Assembly: GCA_003499585.1 (NCBI GenBank)
Contig: DNSU01000105.1
Location: 1 to 5,188 of the forward strand
Reading direction: 5' to 3'
Length of the DNA: 5,188 nucleotides
DNA from: Cyanobacteria bacterium UBA9579
Lineage (GTDB): Bacteria; Cyanobacteriota; Vampirovibrionia; Gastranaerophilales; UBA9579
The notes under the pieces are model-generated. The model saw nothing but the letters and a program-made list of their open reading frames with translations. It was not told the DNA's origin and ran no database searches. Positions within the stretch are counted from its first letter, which is position 1. Every line of letters begins with the position of its first letter. The translations under genes were made by a program, and so were the position numbers. Positions 1-5,158 of the stretch are shown here, one piece after another.

Positions 1-1025
1 TTCTTACCGGTTGTATTTCTGTCTCTCCACATAGCAAGTAGTGTACTTGCATTGAAGATACTTGAATATGTTCCAATTGCAATACCTAAGATCATTGCTA
101 ATACAAAGTTCTTGGTTGTGCTTCCACCGAGAAAGTATAATGCAAACAGTGTTATAAGGGTTGTTAATGAAGTATTGATGCTTCTTGCAAGGGTTTGATT
201 AACGCTGGCATTAACTATATCGTTAAATGACATCTTTTTAGCCAGGAATCTTGAGTTTTCTCTGATTCTATCAAACACAACGATAGTATCGTGTACGCTA
301 AAACCTATTACTGTCAGGATAGCTGTTATAAACAAACCATCTACCTCGACGTTAAAGAATAGACCCAATATAGCGAATATCCCGCAAACAAACAGTGCGT
401 CGTGGAAAAGAGCCACAAGAGCAAACATAGCATAGTCAGCTTTAAATCTGAAAGCTAAATATCCAACAATAGCTATGAATGCTAATAATAAAGCAAATAC
501 AGCATTTTTAAACAATTCTTTTCCAAGTGTTGGTCCAATAGAGTTTGTTTGAAGCAGCTCAGCGTCCCCAAATTTGTCTTTTAAAACCTGATTAATTTCA
601 ACAATCTTGTTATCGGATTTATCACTGTCTAAAAAGCCTGTTCTAATTGAAACAATTGAGTTAATATTTGCTTTTTTAGGTTGAGGAATTTTTTCAATTA
701 CGCTGGCTTTTGTTGCGTCAACCTTAATATTCATCATATCATCAGACTGCTCAAGCTGAATTACCGGGTTCTCAATCCCTATTTTTGCAAGGTTTTCTCT
801 AATTGCTCCAATATCAGAGCCAGATAATTCCTTTTTAAATCCATACTGAAGCATGGTTCCGCCTGTAAAATCTATTCCTAATTTCATCGGTGAATGAAAA
901 ACCACAGTGGAATATATCATGGCTATAAGACCAGGAATAACGAGTATTGCTGAAATACCAAGCCATAGCCATTTGTATTTAACCACATCTATTATATTTT
1001 TATCTCTGAAAAACGGATTACTCAC
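1..1025 (-). CDS. secF: SecF, protein translocase accessory subunit (3' end beyond window)
   Basis: SecF is an inner-membrane partner of SecD; the pair uses the proton gradient to help SecYEG complete protein export. I read 341 codons from a GTG at 1025, preceded by AAGGAG (1033-1038) at a 7-nt gap; no better start is visible. One membrane segment lies at about residues 19-43, followed by the family motif GIDFTGG (50-56), a periplasmic domain, then NSIGPTLG (161-168) and a run of hydrophobic helices from about 172 on. The signature GFSVHDTIVVFDR (241-253) carries Asp246, which matches the conserved aspartate of the SecF membrane core, and NQTLARSINTSLTT (276-289) is also typical. The frame is still open at the window edge (ends ...WRDRNTTGK), but the protein already exceeds the E. 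coli length (323 aa), so little is probably missing. It lies 42 nt downstream of secD and is surely cotranscribed. Confidence 0.96.
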   Translation of the reverse strand, partial: MSNPFFRDKNIIDVVKYKWLWLGISAILVIPGLIAMIYSTVVFHSPMKLGIDFTGGTMLQYGFKKELSGSDIGAIRENLAKIGIENPVIQLEQSDDMMNIKVDATKASVIEKIPQPKKANINSIVSIRTGFLDSDKSDNKIVEINQVLKDKFGDAELLQTNSIGPTLGKELFKNAVFALLLAFIAIVGYLAFRFKADYAMFALVALFHDALFVCGIFAILGLFFNVEVDGLFITAILTVIGFSVHDTIVVFDRIRENSRFLAKKMSFNDIVNASVNQTLARSINTSLTTLITLFALYFLGGSTTKNFVLAMILGIAIGTYSSIFNASTLLAMWRDRNTTGK

Positions 1026-1067
1026 TTTTAATCTCCTTTTTTACCTGCTATTAGTTTTACTAAAACT

Positions 1068-2375
1068 CTAGTCAAGAACACCTAACTTAGCTTTCCTTGG
1101 ATCAGTATCCTCAGCTTCAAACATTCTTTTAATATGTTCTTTCTTCAAGCCAAACCAACCCGGATTTTTAAGCTGTCCTGTTCCGAAGAAAAGATGCATA
1201 AAGTTCTTGGTAACTGTAATAGCAGTGAACATGCTAACCAGAACACCTATTGCAAGGGTTAAGGCAAAGCCTTTAATAATGCTGGTTCCTAACATATAAA
1301 GTATCACACAGGTAATGATTGTAGTCATATTGCTATCAAAAATACTTGCAAATGCTCTGTCAAAACCTGCATTAATAGCTGTAAATAGGGTTCTTCCAGC
1401 TTTTAATTCTTCTTTTGTTCTTTCAAATATTAGGATATTGGCATCAACTGCCATGCCGATACTCAGGATGAATCCTGCAATACCCGCCAGTGTTAGGGTA
1501 ACAGGTACTGTTTTAAATATCGCAAATATGATAAGCCCGTAAATTATTAAAGCTATATTTGCAATAATACCGGGAACTCTATAGTAGCCGATCATAAACA
1601 ACATAACCAGAGCAAGCCCTACAATTCCGGCAATTTTACTTTTTTCAATAGACTCCTGTCCCAGAGTTGGTCCTACGGAGTTTTCCTCAATAATTTTAGC
1701 AGGAATAGGTAATGCACCTGCGTTTAAAAGGTCAACGGTTTTTCTTACTTCTTCAACAGCAAATCCTTCTTGTCCGCCGCTAATTTGGGCACTACCAGCA
1801 AGAATAGGCTCTTGGATCACAGGTGTGGATTGTACTTCACCATTGAATACTATAGCCATTGGTTTTCCAACTAATCTTTTAGTTAAATCACCAAATTTTT
1901 TAGTTCCTTTATCATTAAATTGTAACAAGACAACCCAACGGCCAACAGCATCTGTTCCAACGGAGGCTTTACTCACATCCTTACCTGATAAGCCTGTACC
2001 AACCCATGTGGTTTCGCCATTAAAGCCAACTTTTTGTTCTTTAAATTCAAGTTCAGCCGTTTCACCTAAATACTCTTTTGCTTTTTGAGGATCGTTAATA
2101 CTTGGGATTTCAACAATTAATCTGTCTTCCCCAATTCTTTGAACTACTGTTTCAGCAACGCCCAGTTTATTAACCCTATTTTCAATAGCAAACTGAAGAC
2201 TGTTCATCATTTCATCAGTAATTTTACTAACATTTGCAGGTTTTTGAGCCTGAAGAACAAGTCTCGACCCCCCAATCAAATCAAGGCCTAGTTTAGTAGG
2301 TTTTGTAAGTATAATAACTATACTTGCAGCTACTAGACCAATGATGAATAAAAGCATAAACTTTCTATTTTTCAT
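1068..2375 (-). CDS. secD: SecD, protein translocase accessory subunit
   Basis: SecD forms a complex with SecF that couples proton flow to late steps of SecYEG-dependent export at the inner membrane. The protein is 435 aa from ATG 2375. It has an N-terminal membrane segment (about 6-23), the D1 motif GLDLIGG (30-36), a periplasmic P1 region (about 40-230), SVGPTLG (233-239) and five predicted helices (from about 248 to 391). GMAVDANILIFERTKEE (307-323) contains Asp311, equivalent to the essential membrane aspartate of the family. It is much shorter than E. coli SecD (615 aa), mostly through a smaller periplasmic domain, a size usual in many non-proteobacterial lineages. An in-frame TTG at 2390 would add five residues, but GGAG within that stretch is well placed as the ribosome site for ATG 2375, so I prefer the ATG. 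First gene of the secD-secF operon. Confidence 0.97.
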   Translation of the reverse strand: MKNRKFMLLFIIGLVAASIVIILTKPTKLGLDLIGGSRLVLQAQKPANVSKITDEMMNSLQFAIENRVNKLGVAETVVQRIGEDRLIVEIPSINDPQKAKEYLGETAELEFKEQKVGFNGETTWVGTGLSGKDVSKASVGTDAVGRWVVLLQFNDKGTKKFGDLTKRLVGKPMAIVFNGEVQSTPVIQEPILAGSAQISGGQEGFAVEEVRKTVDLLNAGALPIPAKIIEENSVGPTLGQESIEKSKIAGIVGLALVMLFMIGYYRVPGIIANIALIIYGLIIFAIFKTVPVTLTLAGIAGFILSIGMAVDANILIFERTKEELKAGRTLFTAINAGFDRAFASIFDSNMTTIITCVILYMLGTSIIKGFALTLAIGVLVSMFTAITVTKNFMHLFFGTGQLKNPGWFGLKKEHIKRMFEAEDTDPRKAKLGVLD

Positions 2376-2386
2376 TATCTCTCCAT
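2373..2386 (-). promoter_or_regulatory. secD ribosome binding site that decides the start
   Basis: Read on the minus strand, GGAGAG is followed by ATA and then ATG at 2375. GGAG is 5 nt from that ATG, which is close to ideal. The upstream in-frame TTG (2390) has no comparable purine-rich sequence in front of it, so the Shine-Dalgarno evidence favours the shorter SecD. Confidence 0.7.
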
Positions 2387-2421
2387 CCAAGTCTTAAATG
2401 TAAAAATACACTCCTAAAACA

Positions 2422-2450
2422 ATTATCCCTATTATTAAACTATATTTCAA
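2422..2450 (-). promoter_or_regulatory. Sigma-70-type promoter of secD-secF
   Basis: On the minus strand, TTGAAA (2450-2445) and GATAAT (2427-2422) are separated by exactly 17 bp; each hexamer matches the housekeeping consensus at 5 of 6 positions. An A/T-rich stretch lies upstream of the -35 and could act as an UP element. Transcription would begin near 2415 and leave a leader of about 40 nt before the secD ATG. It is the best promoter match in the window. Confidence 0.7.
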
Positions 2451-2486
2451 TAAAATTTATCAAAATATGGGATTAATAATTTATTA

Positions 2487-2514
2487 TTGTTTTATAAAAT
2501 TAATAAACTATTAT
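2487..2514 (+). promoter_or_regulatory. Possible promoter of the rhodanese-like gene
   Basis: TTGTTT (2487-2492) and TATTAT (2509-2514) are 16 bp apart, pointing toward the gene at 2605, with an expected leader of about 85 nt. The spacer is almost pure A/T, so chance -10 matches are common; TATGAT at 2531 and TAATAT at 2537 are rivals without a convincing -35. Confidence 0.3.
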
Positions 2515-2604
2515 CTGATATACACGTTTATATGATTAATATAAAAAATAAATTTGAGTATAAAGTGAATTGTTAACTAATTTTAATAATAAGGAGAACA
2601 TTAT

Positions 2605-2940
2605 ATGGCTACAATTATCTCCAAGGATGAATTGAAAAATGAAATATTAGACATTACCCTAATTGACGTGAGAAATTCTGATGAGTATCAGCATGCCCAT
2701 ATTCGCGGAGCAGAAAATATTCCTTTGGATGATTTACAGGTAGAAGCTCAAAAACGTTACAATCCTGAAAAAAAATTGGTAGTCTATGGTGAAGATGAAA
2801 AAATGGGTCAAAAAGCTGTAAATCAGCTTGAAGAAGAAGGATTTAAGCATATAACTCTTTATAAAGACGGCTTTAACGACTGGCTTGGCTCTCACTATCC
2901 AACTAAAAAAGTTGATTTAGGTAATAAATTGAGAGAGTAA
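2605..2940 (+). CDS. Single-domain rhodanese-like protein lacking the catalytic cysteine
   Basis: A 111-aa cytoplasmic protein consisting of one rhodanese-homology domain; no signal peptide or membrane segment. The start is ATG 2605 behind AAGGAG (2591-2596) at 8 nt. The N-terminal family motif is clear: LIDVR (19-23), Glu27, AHIRGAENIPL (31-41). The C-terminal motif is also present: DGFNDWLGSHYP (88-99), with Trp93. Active rhodaneses have a Cys-x4-Arg loop after a buried strand that holds the persulfide. Here the strand LVVY (58-61) is followed by Gly62 where Cys is expected and Met67 where Arg is expected, aligned without gaps, and the whole protein contains no cysteine. It cannot therefore do classical sulfurtransfer and is more likely a binding or regulatory domain; its partner is unknown. 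It stands alone, divergent from secD, with no operon partner. Family assignment is firm; function is open. Confidence 0.9.
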   Translation: MATIISKDELKNEILDITLIDVRNSDEYQHAHIRGAENIPLDDLQVEAQKRYNPEKKLVVYGEDEKMGQKAVNQLEEEGFKHITLYKDGFNDWLGSHYPTKKVDLGNKLRE

Positions 2941-2962
2941 CACGATTTGAGCGTTTTTGTTC

Positions 2963-2984
2963 AATAAAACCTCCTTTATTTTTT
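2963..2984 (+). terminator. Weak A/T stem with T-run after the rhodanese-like gene
   Basis: AATAAA (2963-2968) and TTTATT (2975-2980) can pair across ACCTCC, followed by TTTT. The stem is only six A-T pairs, so it would be a poor intrinsic terminator, but it is the only candidate in correct polarity after the stop codon. Confidence 0.2.
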
Positions 2985-2997
2985 GTGGCTAAGCCAC
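2985..2997. repeat. Short perfect inverted repeat GTGGCT-A-AGCCAC
   Basis: Six-base arms around a single A. As RNA it could form a five-pair stem with a three-base loop. T-rich sequence lies before it and none after it on the plus strand, and the minus-strand reading is followed by A residues, so it does not fit an intrinsic terminator either way. It could be a protein-binding site or part of a decayed element. Confidence 0.4.
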
Positions 2998-3047
2998 TAT
3001 CACAGATTATCTTTCATTCCTAATAAAACATATATTTATTAGTCTAT

Positions 3048-3080
3048 TTTTGCAACCCTTTTGCACCTGTTTTGCGCCTT
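3048..3080 (+). repeat. Three tandem 11-bp units (TTTTGCAACCC / TTTTGCACCTG / TTTTGCGCCTT)
   Basis: Three consecutive 11-bp units at 3048-3058, 3059-3069 and 3070-3080, each starting TTTTGC. The array stops exactly where the IS21-type terminal repeat begins (3081). An inverted copy with the same 11-bp period lies at 3870-3896. T-tracts repeated once per helical turn are known to bend DNA, so this stretch is probably intrinsically curved. Function is not known. Confidence 0.75.
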
Positions 3081-3106
3081 TGTTTTTGGCAAAATGAAAG
3101 TCTAGC
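3081..3106 (+). repeat. Left terminal inverted repeat of the IS21 relic
   Basis: The first 12 bases, TGTTTTTGGCAA, pair perfectly with the right end. Over 26 ungapped positions 21 match, ending with TCTAGC at 3101-3106. Just inside, a TTTAATT-containing stretch (near 3111) also resembles sequence inside the right end, which may be where the internal deletion joined. Confidence 0.75.
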
Positions 3107-3107
3107 A

Positions 3108-3272
3108 AGGAGTTTAATTGTCACAACCAATCTGGAATTTAGCAAATGGAACAATATCTTTTATGATGAGAAATTAACCAGTGCAATTATTGACAGGATA
3201 ATACATCATAGTCATCTATTAATGTTTAACGGGTCTAGCTACAGGCTAAAGCACTCATCTATTAATTGTTAA
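3108..3272 (+). pseudogene. istB: C-terminal fragment of IstB-type transposition helper ATPase
   Basis: IstB is the AAA+ ATPase that assists IstA transposase in IS21-family elements. The reading frame here encodes RSLIVTTNLEFSKWN, then DEKLTSAIIDRIIHHSHLL and FNGSSYRLK before a stop, which is the classic C-terminal region of IstB: the sensor-type SLIVTTNL strand, the FSxW motif, the DRxxHHSH segment and the GxSYR tail. Only about 54 residues remain of a protein normally around 250 aa; the Walker A and Walker B motifs are gone. The open frame continues upstream into the left terminal repeat, with only a TTG as possible start and no ribosome site, so I regard it as a non-functional relic rather than a gene. 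Confidence 0.85.
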
Positions 3273-3310
3273 AATTTTTTGTAAGGGTGCTAGAAAATTA
3301 AATTCCGAAC

Positions 3311-3336
3311 GCTAGATTTCCTACTTGCCAAAAACA
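3311..3336 (-). repeat. Right terminal inverted repeat of the IS21 relic
   Basis: Reverse complement begins TGTTTTTGGCAA and matches the left end at 21 of 26 positions. Its inner hexamer GCTAGA (3311-3316) recurs 22 bp further in at 3289-3294, in keeping with the multiple repeated motifs often found at IS21-family ends. Confidence 0.75.
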
Positions 3337-3454
3337 ATCCTCTTTATATTTAACTAATTCTGCTGTTTAGCCAGATAGATTGTATGTTAAAAGTCAAGAA
3401 GCAAAAGCAAAATTTTGTTGATATGATTCCGTAACAAGTTTTGTGTAAACCTTA

Positions 3455-3500
3455 ATTTTGAAGAGAGATTAGAAAAATTTCTCTAATCTCTCTTCAAAAT
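3455..3500. repeat. Perfect 19-bp inverted repeat with 8-nt loop
   Basis: Arms at 3455-3473 and 3482-3500 are exact reverse complements, enclosing AAAATTTC (3474-3481). Pairing stops abruptly at both ends. The polarity is TTTT-stem-AAAA, the reverse of an intrinsic terminator on either strand, and no gene end is nearby, so it is not an ordinary terminator. It may be a tiny palindromic mobile element, the termini of a collapsed one, or a structured RNA. Confidence 0.85.
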
Positions 3501-3510
3501 ATATCAGAAG

Positions 3511-3536
3511 TTGATTTAAAATCAAACTCCAGTTTG
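3511..3536. repeat. Two overlapping short palindromes
   Basis: TTGATTT-A-AAATCAA (3511-3525) overlaps CAAACT-CC-AGTTTG (3523-3536) by three bases, so the two stems could not both form completely. Both are exact. They begin a palindrome-dense stretch reaching 3625. Confidence 0.5.
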
Positions 3537-3550
3537 GAATTGGCATAGCA

Positions 3551-3580
3551 GGTAGGGTGCGCACCGCGTACCGATAAGGC
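3551..3580. repeat. GC-rich REP-like hairpin block
   Basis: Twenty of 30 bases are G or C in surroundings that are mostly A/T. GGTGCG and CGTACC (3556-3561 and 3567-3572) can pair with one G-T wobble around CACCG, and GGTGCGCACC (3556-3565) is itself a perfect palindrome. A GTAGGGTGCG lead-in followed by a GC hairpin resembles extragenic repeats (REP type) seen scattered in many bacterial genomes. Whether it is repeated in this genome cannot be told from one copy. Confidence 0.4.
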
Positions 3581-3592
3581 AGTTATAGAGTA

Positions 3593-3625
3593 CACAATTG
3601 TGCGCCATTAAAAATTGTGGCCACA
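3593..3625. repeat. Paired palindromes with near-duplicate sequence
   Basis: CACAATTGTG (3593-3602) and TGTGGCCACA (3616-3625) are perfect 10-bp palindromes. They also share a direct repeat: AATTGTGCGCCA (3596-3607) and AATTGTGGCCA (3613-3623), differing by one base deletion and separated by five bases. This could be a dimeric operator or a decayed repeat. Confidence 0.45.
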
Positions 3626-3869
3626 TGGACGGGAAATAATACTGTATACTGATAAAACTAGAACCTTGATAATTTAATGTTAAGAGCAGCTAAAAAATTA
3701 TTTTGAAATCTGCTTTTAATAAATCCTTTATTTTCAACATTTTTAGCAATCTGCATCAAAATAATGGATATTAAAACCCAATTCACACAAGCTTTTGCAA
3801 GAAATTAACCCAAAATCAAAAAACATCAATACCCACACAGGTAGCTCAAAAGCACCTATCAAAGAAGGT
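3626..3869. other. A/T-rich non-coding stretch with nothing recognised
   Basis: No credible gene, RNA or strong repeat is visible here. The longest open frame of note is on the minus strand (3658 to about 3808, stop-bounded) and lacks a ribosome site and any family motif I recognise. ATACTGTATAC (3639-3649) is a small partly symmetric motif. Confidence 0.5.
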
Positions 3870-3896
3870 CAAAACAGGTGCAAATCAGTTGCAAAA
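3870..3896 (-). repeat. Inverted copy of the 11-bp repeat array
   Basis: CAAAACAGGTGCAAA (3870-3884), three unmatched bases, then GTTGCAAAA (3888-3896) is the reverse complement of 3048-3074 with 24 of 27 positions identical. Weaker similarity continues outward (TTTATT at 3035-3040 against AATAAA at 3905-3910). The same 11-bp period is kept. It lies just upstream of the likely pilT promoter, where its phased A-tracts could bend the DNA. Confidence 0.75.
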
Positions 3897-3915
3897 TTCA
3901 AGAAAATAAATTCAA

Positions 3916-3924
3916 TGGTATAAC
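3916..3924 (+). promoter_or_regulatory. Possible extended -10 promoter of pilT
   Basis: TGG-TATAAC carries the TG dinucleotide one base before a hexamer that matches TATAAT at five positions. The best -35 is weak (TTCAAG, 3897-3902, 16 bp away), which is tolerated by extended -10 promoters. Phased A-tracts (3871, 3882, 3893, 3903) lie immediately upstream. Transcription would start near 3931, giving a leader of about 90 nt. An alternative -10 is TAATAT at 3974-3979, with an equally weak -35. Confidence 0.35.
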
Positions 3925-3927
3925 TTA

Positions 3928-3944
3928 TTTTCGATTATCGAAAA
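3928..3944. promoter_or_regulatory. Operator-like palindrome TTTTCGATTATCGAAAA
   Basis: Perfect 8-bp arms around one central base. The centre is too tight to fold as a hairpin, so a dimeric DNA-binding protein is the natural reader. It covers the expected start point of the promoter at 3916-3924, where bound protein would block transcription of pilT. The regulator is unknown. Confidence 0.4.
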
Positions 3945-4021
3945 GGTGTCTTCAGTAAATCTGAAAAATAATGTAATATATTTTCTAGAGCCTCATATAA
4001 AAACTGTCTGGAGAAAATTTT

Positions 4022-5152
4022 ATGAATATGGAACCCGAAATGAGAGAACAGGAAAACGCTGTTGCTCAACCGTTTGATATTGAAGCATTTTTGCAATTAT
4101 CTGTAAGTCAGGGAATTTCTGATGTGCATCTTAGAATTAATGCACCACCTATGGTCAGAAAAGATGGCATTATGATGAAAACCAAACTGGCCCCATTATC
4201 AATTGAAGATATGAATCAGGTAATTGAAAGAATTGTCCCGCAGGAAGTACGGGCTAAAATAAATTCAAGTTATGATCTGGATTTTTCAGTAGAAATGCCT
4301 GGAGTTTCAAGGTTCAGGGCAAATATTCTTCATGACTTAGGAAAAATTGGCATGGTATTAAGGGTTGTCCCTTTTAGCGTTCCTACCGTAGAAGCTTTAT
4401 CACTGCCACCTGTAATAAAAGGATTTACAGGATTAAATAATGGCCTTGTGCTTGTAACAGGCCCTACCGGTAGTGGTAAAAGTACAACCCTTGCTTCTAT
4501 GCTCGATCATTTAAACCAAACACAACAAAAACATATAATTTCTCTTGAAGACCCTATAGAATTCATTCACACAAATAAAAAATGTATATTTACTCAAAGA
4601 CAGTTAGGTGTGGATACAGACAGTTTTCCAAACGGATTAAAATATGCCCTCAGACAAGATCCTGATGTTATATTAATAGGTGAGATGAGAGACAGAGAAA
4701 CAATATCAAGTGCCTTAAAAGCAGCTGAAACAGGCCACCTTGTATTTGCTACTCTTCACACAACCGACTCTGTTCAAACAATAAACAGAATCATTAACGC
4801 ATTTGAACCCCACGAACGAGAATCAATAAGATTGCAAATAGCAGCAACTTTACAGGGAACAATTGCTCAAAAACTTGTAAAACGGGCAGATAATAAAGGA
4901 AGAATTCCTGCAACGGAAATTCTGGTTGTTACACCTGCCGCAAGAGATTATATTGCCAGAGATGAAATAGAAAAAATTTATGAACTTGTAAAAGCAGGCG
5001 ATTATAACGGAATGATGAGTATGAATATGTCTCTGTTAAGACTTGTACAAACAGGTTTAATTAGTGAACAAGCAGCGATAGAAACCTCTGACTCTCCTGC
5101 CGAGATGGAAATAATGCTTAAAGGTGCTTATCACGGAACCAGCAATTATTAA
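4022..5152 (+). CDS. pilT: PilT-type pilus retraction ATPase
   Basis: A cytoplasmic hexameric ATPase of the secretion/pilus (GspE/PilT) superfamily that depolymerises type IV pilin at the inner membrane, driving twitching, adhesion and DNA uptake. It is 376 aa, against about 345 for typical PilT, with roughly 17 extra N-terminal residues. The start is ATG 4022 behind TGGAG (4009-4013) at 8 nt. The N-terminal PAS-like domain includes SDVHLRINAPPMVRKDG (33-49). In the C-terminal ATPase core I see Walker A GPTGSGKST (147-155), Asp box ISLEDPIEFIH (173-183), Walker B DPDVILIGEMRD (213-224) with catalytic Glu221, and His box AETGHLVFATLHTT (235-248) with His239 and His246. The retraction-linked AIRNLIRE motif is poorly conserved (AARDYIARD, 306-314). 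Absence of the long PilB N-terminal region argues against an extension ATPase; a PilU-like role is possible. It appears to be transcribed alone, with a hairpin 12 bp after the stop. Confidence 0.95.
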   Translation: MNMEPEMREQENAVAQPFDIEAFLQLSVSQGISDVHLRINAPPMVRKDGIMMKTKLAPLSIEDMNQVIERIVPQEVRAKINSSYDLDFSVEMPGVSRFRANILHDLGKIGMVLRVVPFSVPTVEALSLPPVIKGFTGLNNGLVLVTGPTGSGKSTTLASMLDHLNQTQQKHIISLEDPIEFIHTNKKCIFTQRQLGVDTDSFPNGLKYALRQDPDVILIGEMRDRETISSALKAAETGHLVFATLHTTDSVQTINRIINAFEPHERESIRLQIAATLQGTIAQKLVKRADNKGRIPATEILVVTPAARDYIARDEIEKIYELVKAGDYNGMMSMNMSLLRLVQTGLISEQAAIETSDSPAEMEIMLKGAYHGTSNY

Positions 5153-5158
5153 TATTAC

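Larger units (their letters stand above)
3081..3336 (+). mobile_element. Internally deleted IS21-family insertion sequence (256 bp relic)
   Basis: The stretch begins TGTTTTTGGCAA (3081-3092) and ends with its exact reverse complement (3325-3336), so it has the TG...CA ends expected of IS21-family elements. The inverted repeat extends imperfectly to 26 bp on each side with 21 matches, including TCTAGC at the inner edge. Inside, the only recognisable coding sequence is the C-terminal part of IstB; all of istA and most of istB are missing. The left end runs within a few bases into istB sequence, so a single internal deletion explains the structure. No convincing target-site duplication is visible (left flank GCGCCTT, right flank ATCCTCT). 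It could only move if a full IS21 relative supplied transposase. Confidence 0.7.

Noticed and set aside
1315..1542. Plus-strand open frame of 75 codons
   Set aside because: Lies wholly antisense to the strongly conserved membrane region of secD and has no ribosome site or family motif; it is a shadow.
1825..2088. Plus-strand open frame of 87 codons
   Set aside because: Antisense to the SecD periplasmic domain, with composition following the complementary gene; no independent evidence for coding.
2411..2415. AGGAG on the minus strand as ribosome site for a secD leader peptide
   Set aside because: It sits at the predicted transcript start, and the nearest possible start codon overlaps it, leaving no workable spacing; the resulting peptide would be five residues.
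3048..3080. CRISPR-like array
   Set aside because: Only three 11-bp units with no spacers between them, and no cas gene in the window.
3072..3272. 66-codon open frame treated as an intact small gene
   Set aside because: The first 12 or so codons are the IS terminal repeat and its flank, the start would be a TTG without ribosome site, and the rest is only the IstB tail. It is annotated as a pseudogene fragment instead.
3551..3625. SRP RNA, tRNA or other housekeeping RNA in the GC-rich block
   Set aside because: No SRP apical-loop signature (GGAAG / AGCA), no tRNA T-loop consensus or cloverleaf, and no 6S- or tmRNA-like features.
3658..3808. Minus-strand stop-bounded open frame (about 50 codons; ATG at 3756 gives 32 aa)
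   Set aside because: No Shine-Dalgarno sequence, no recognisable motif, and very A/T-rich. It might be a worn transposase end, but I cannot name a family.
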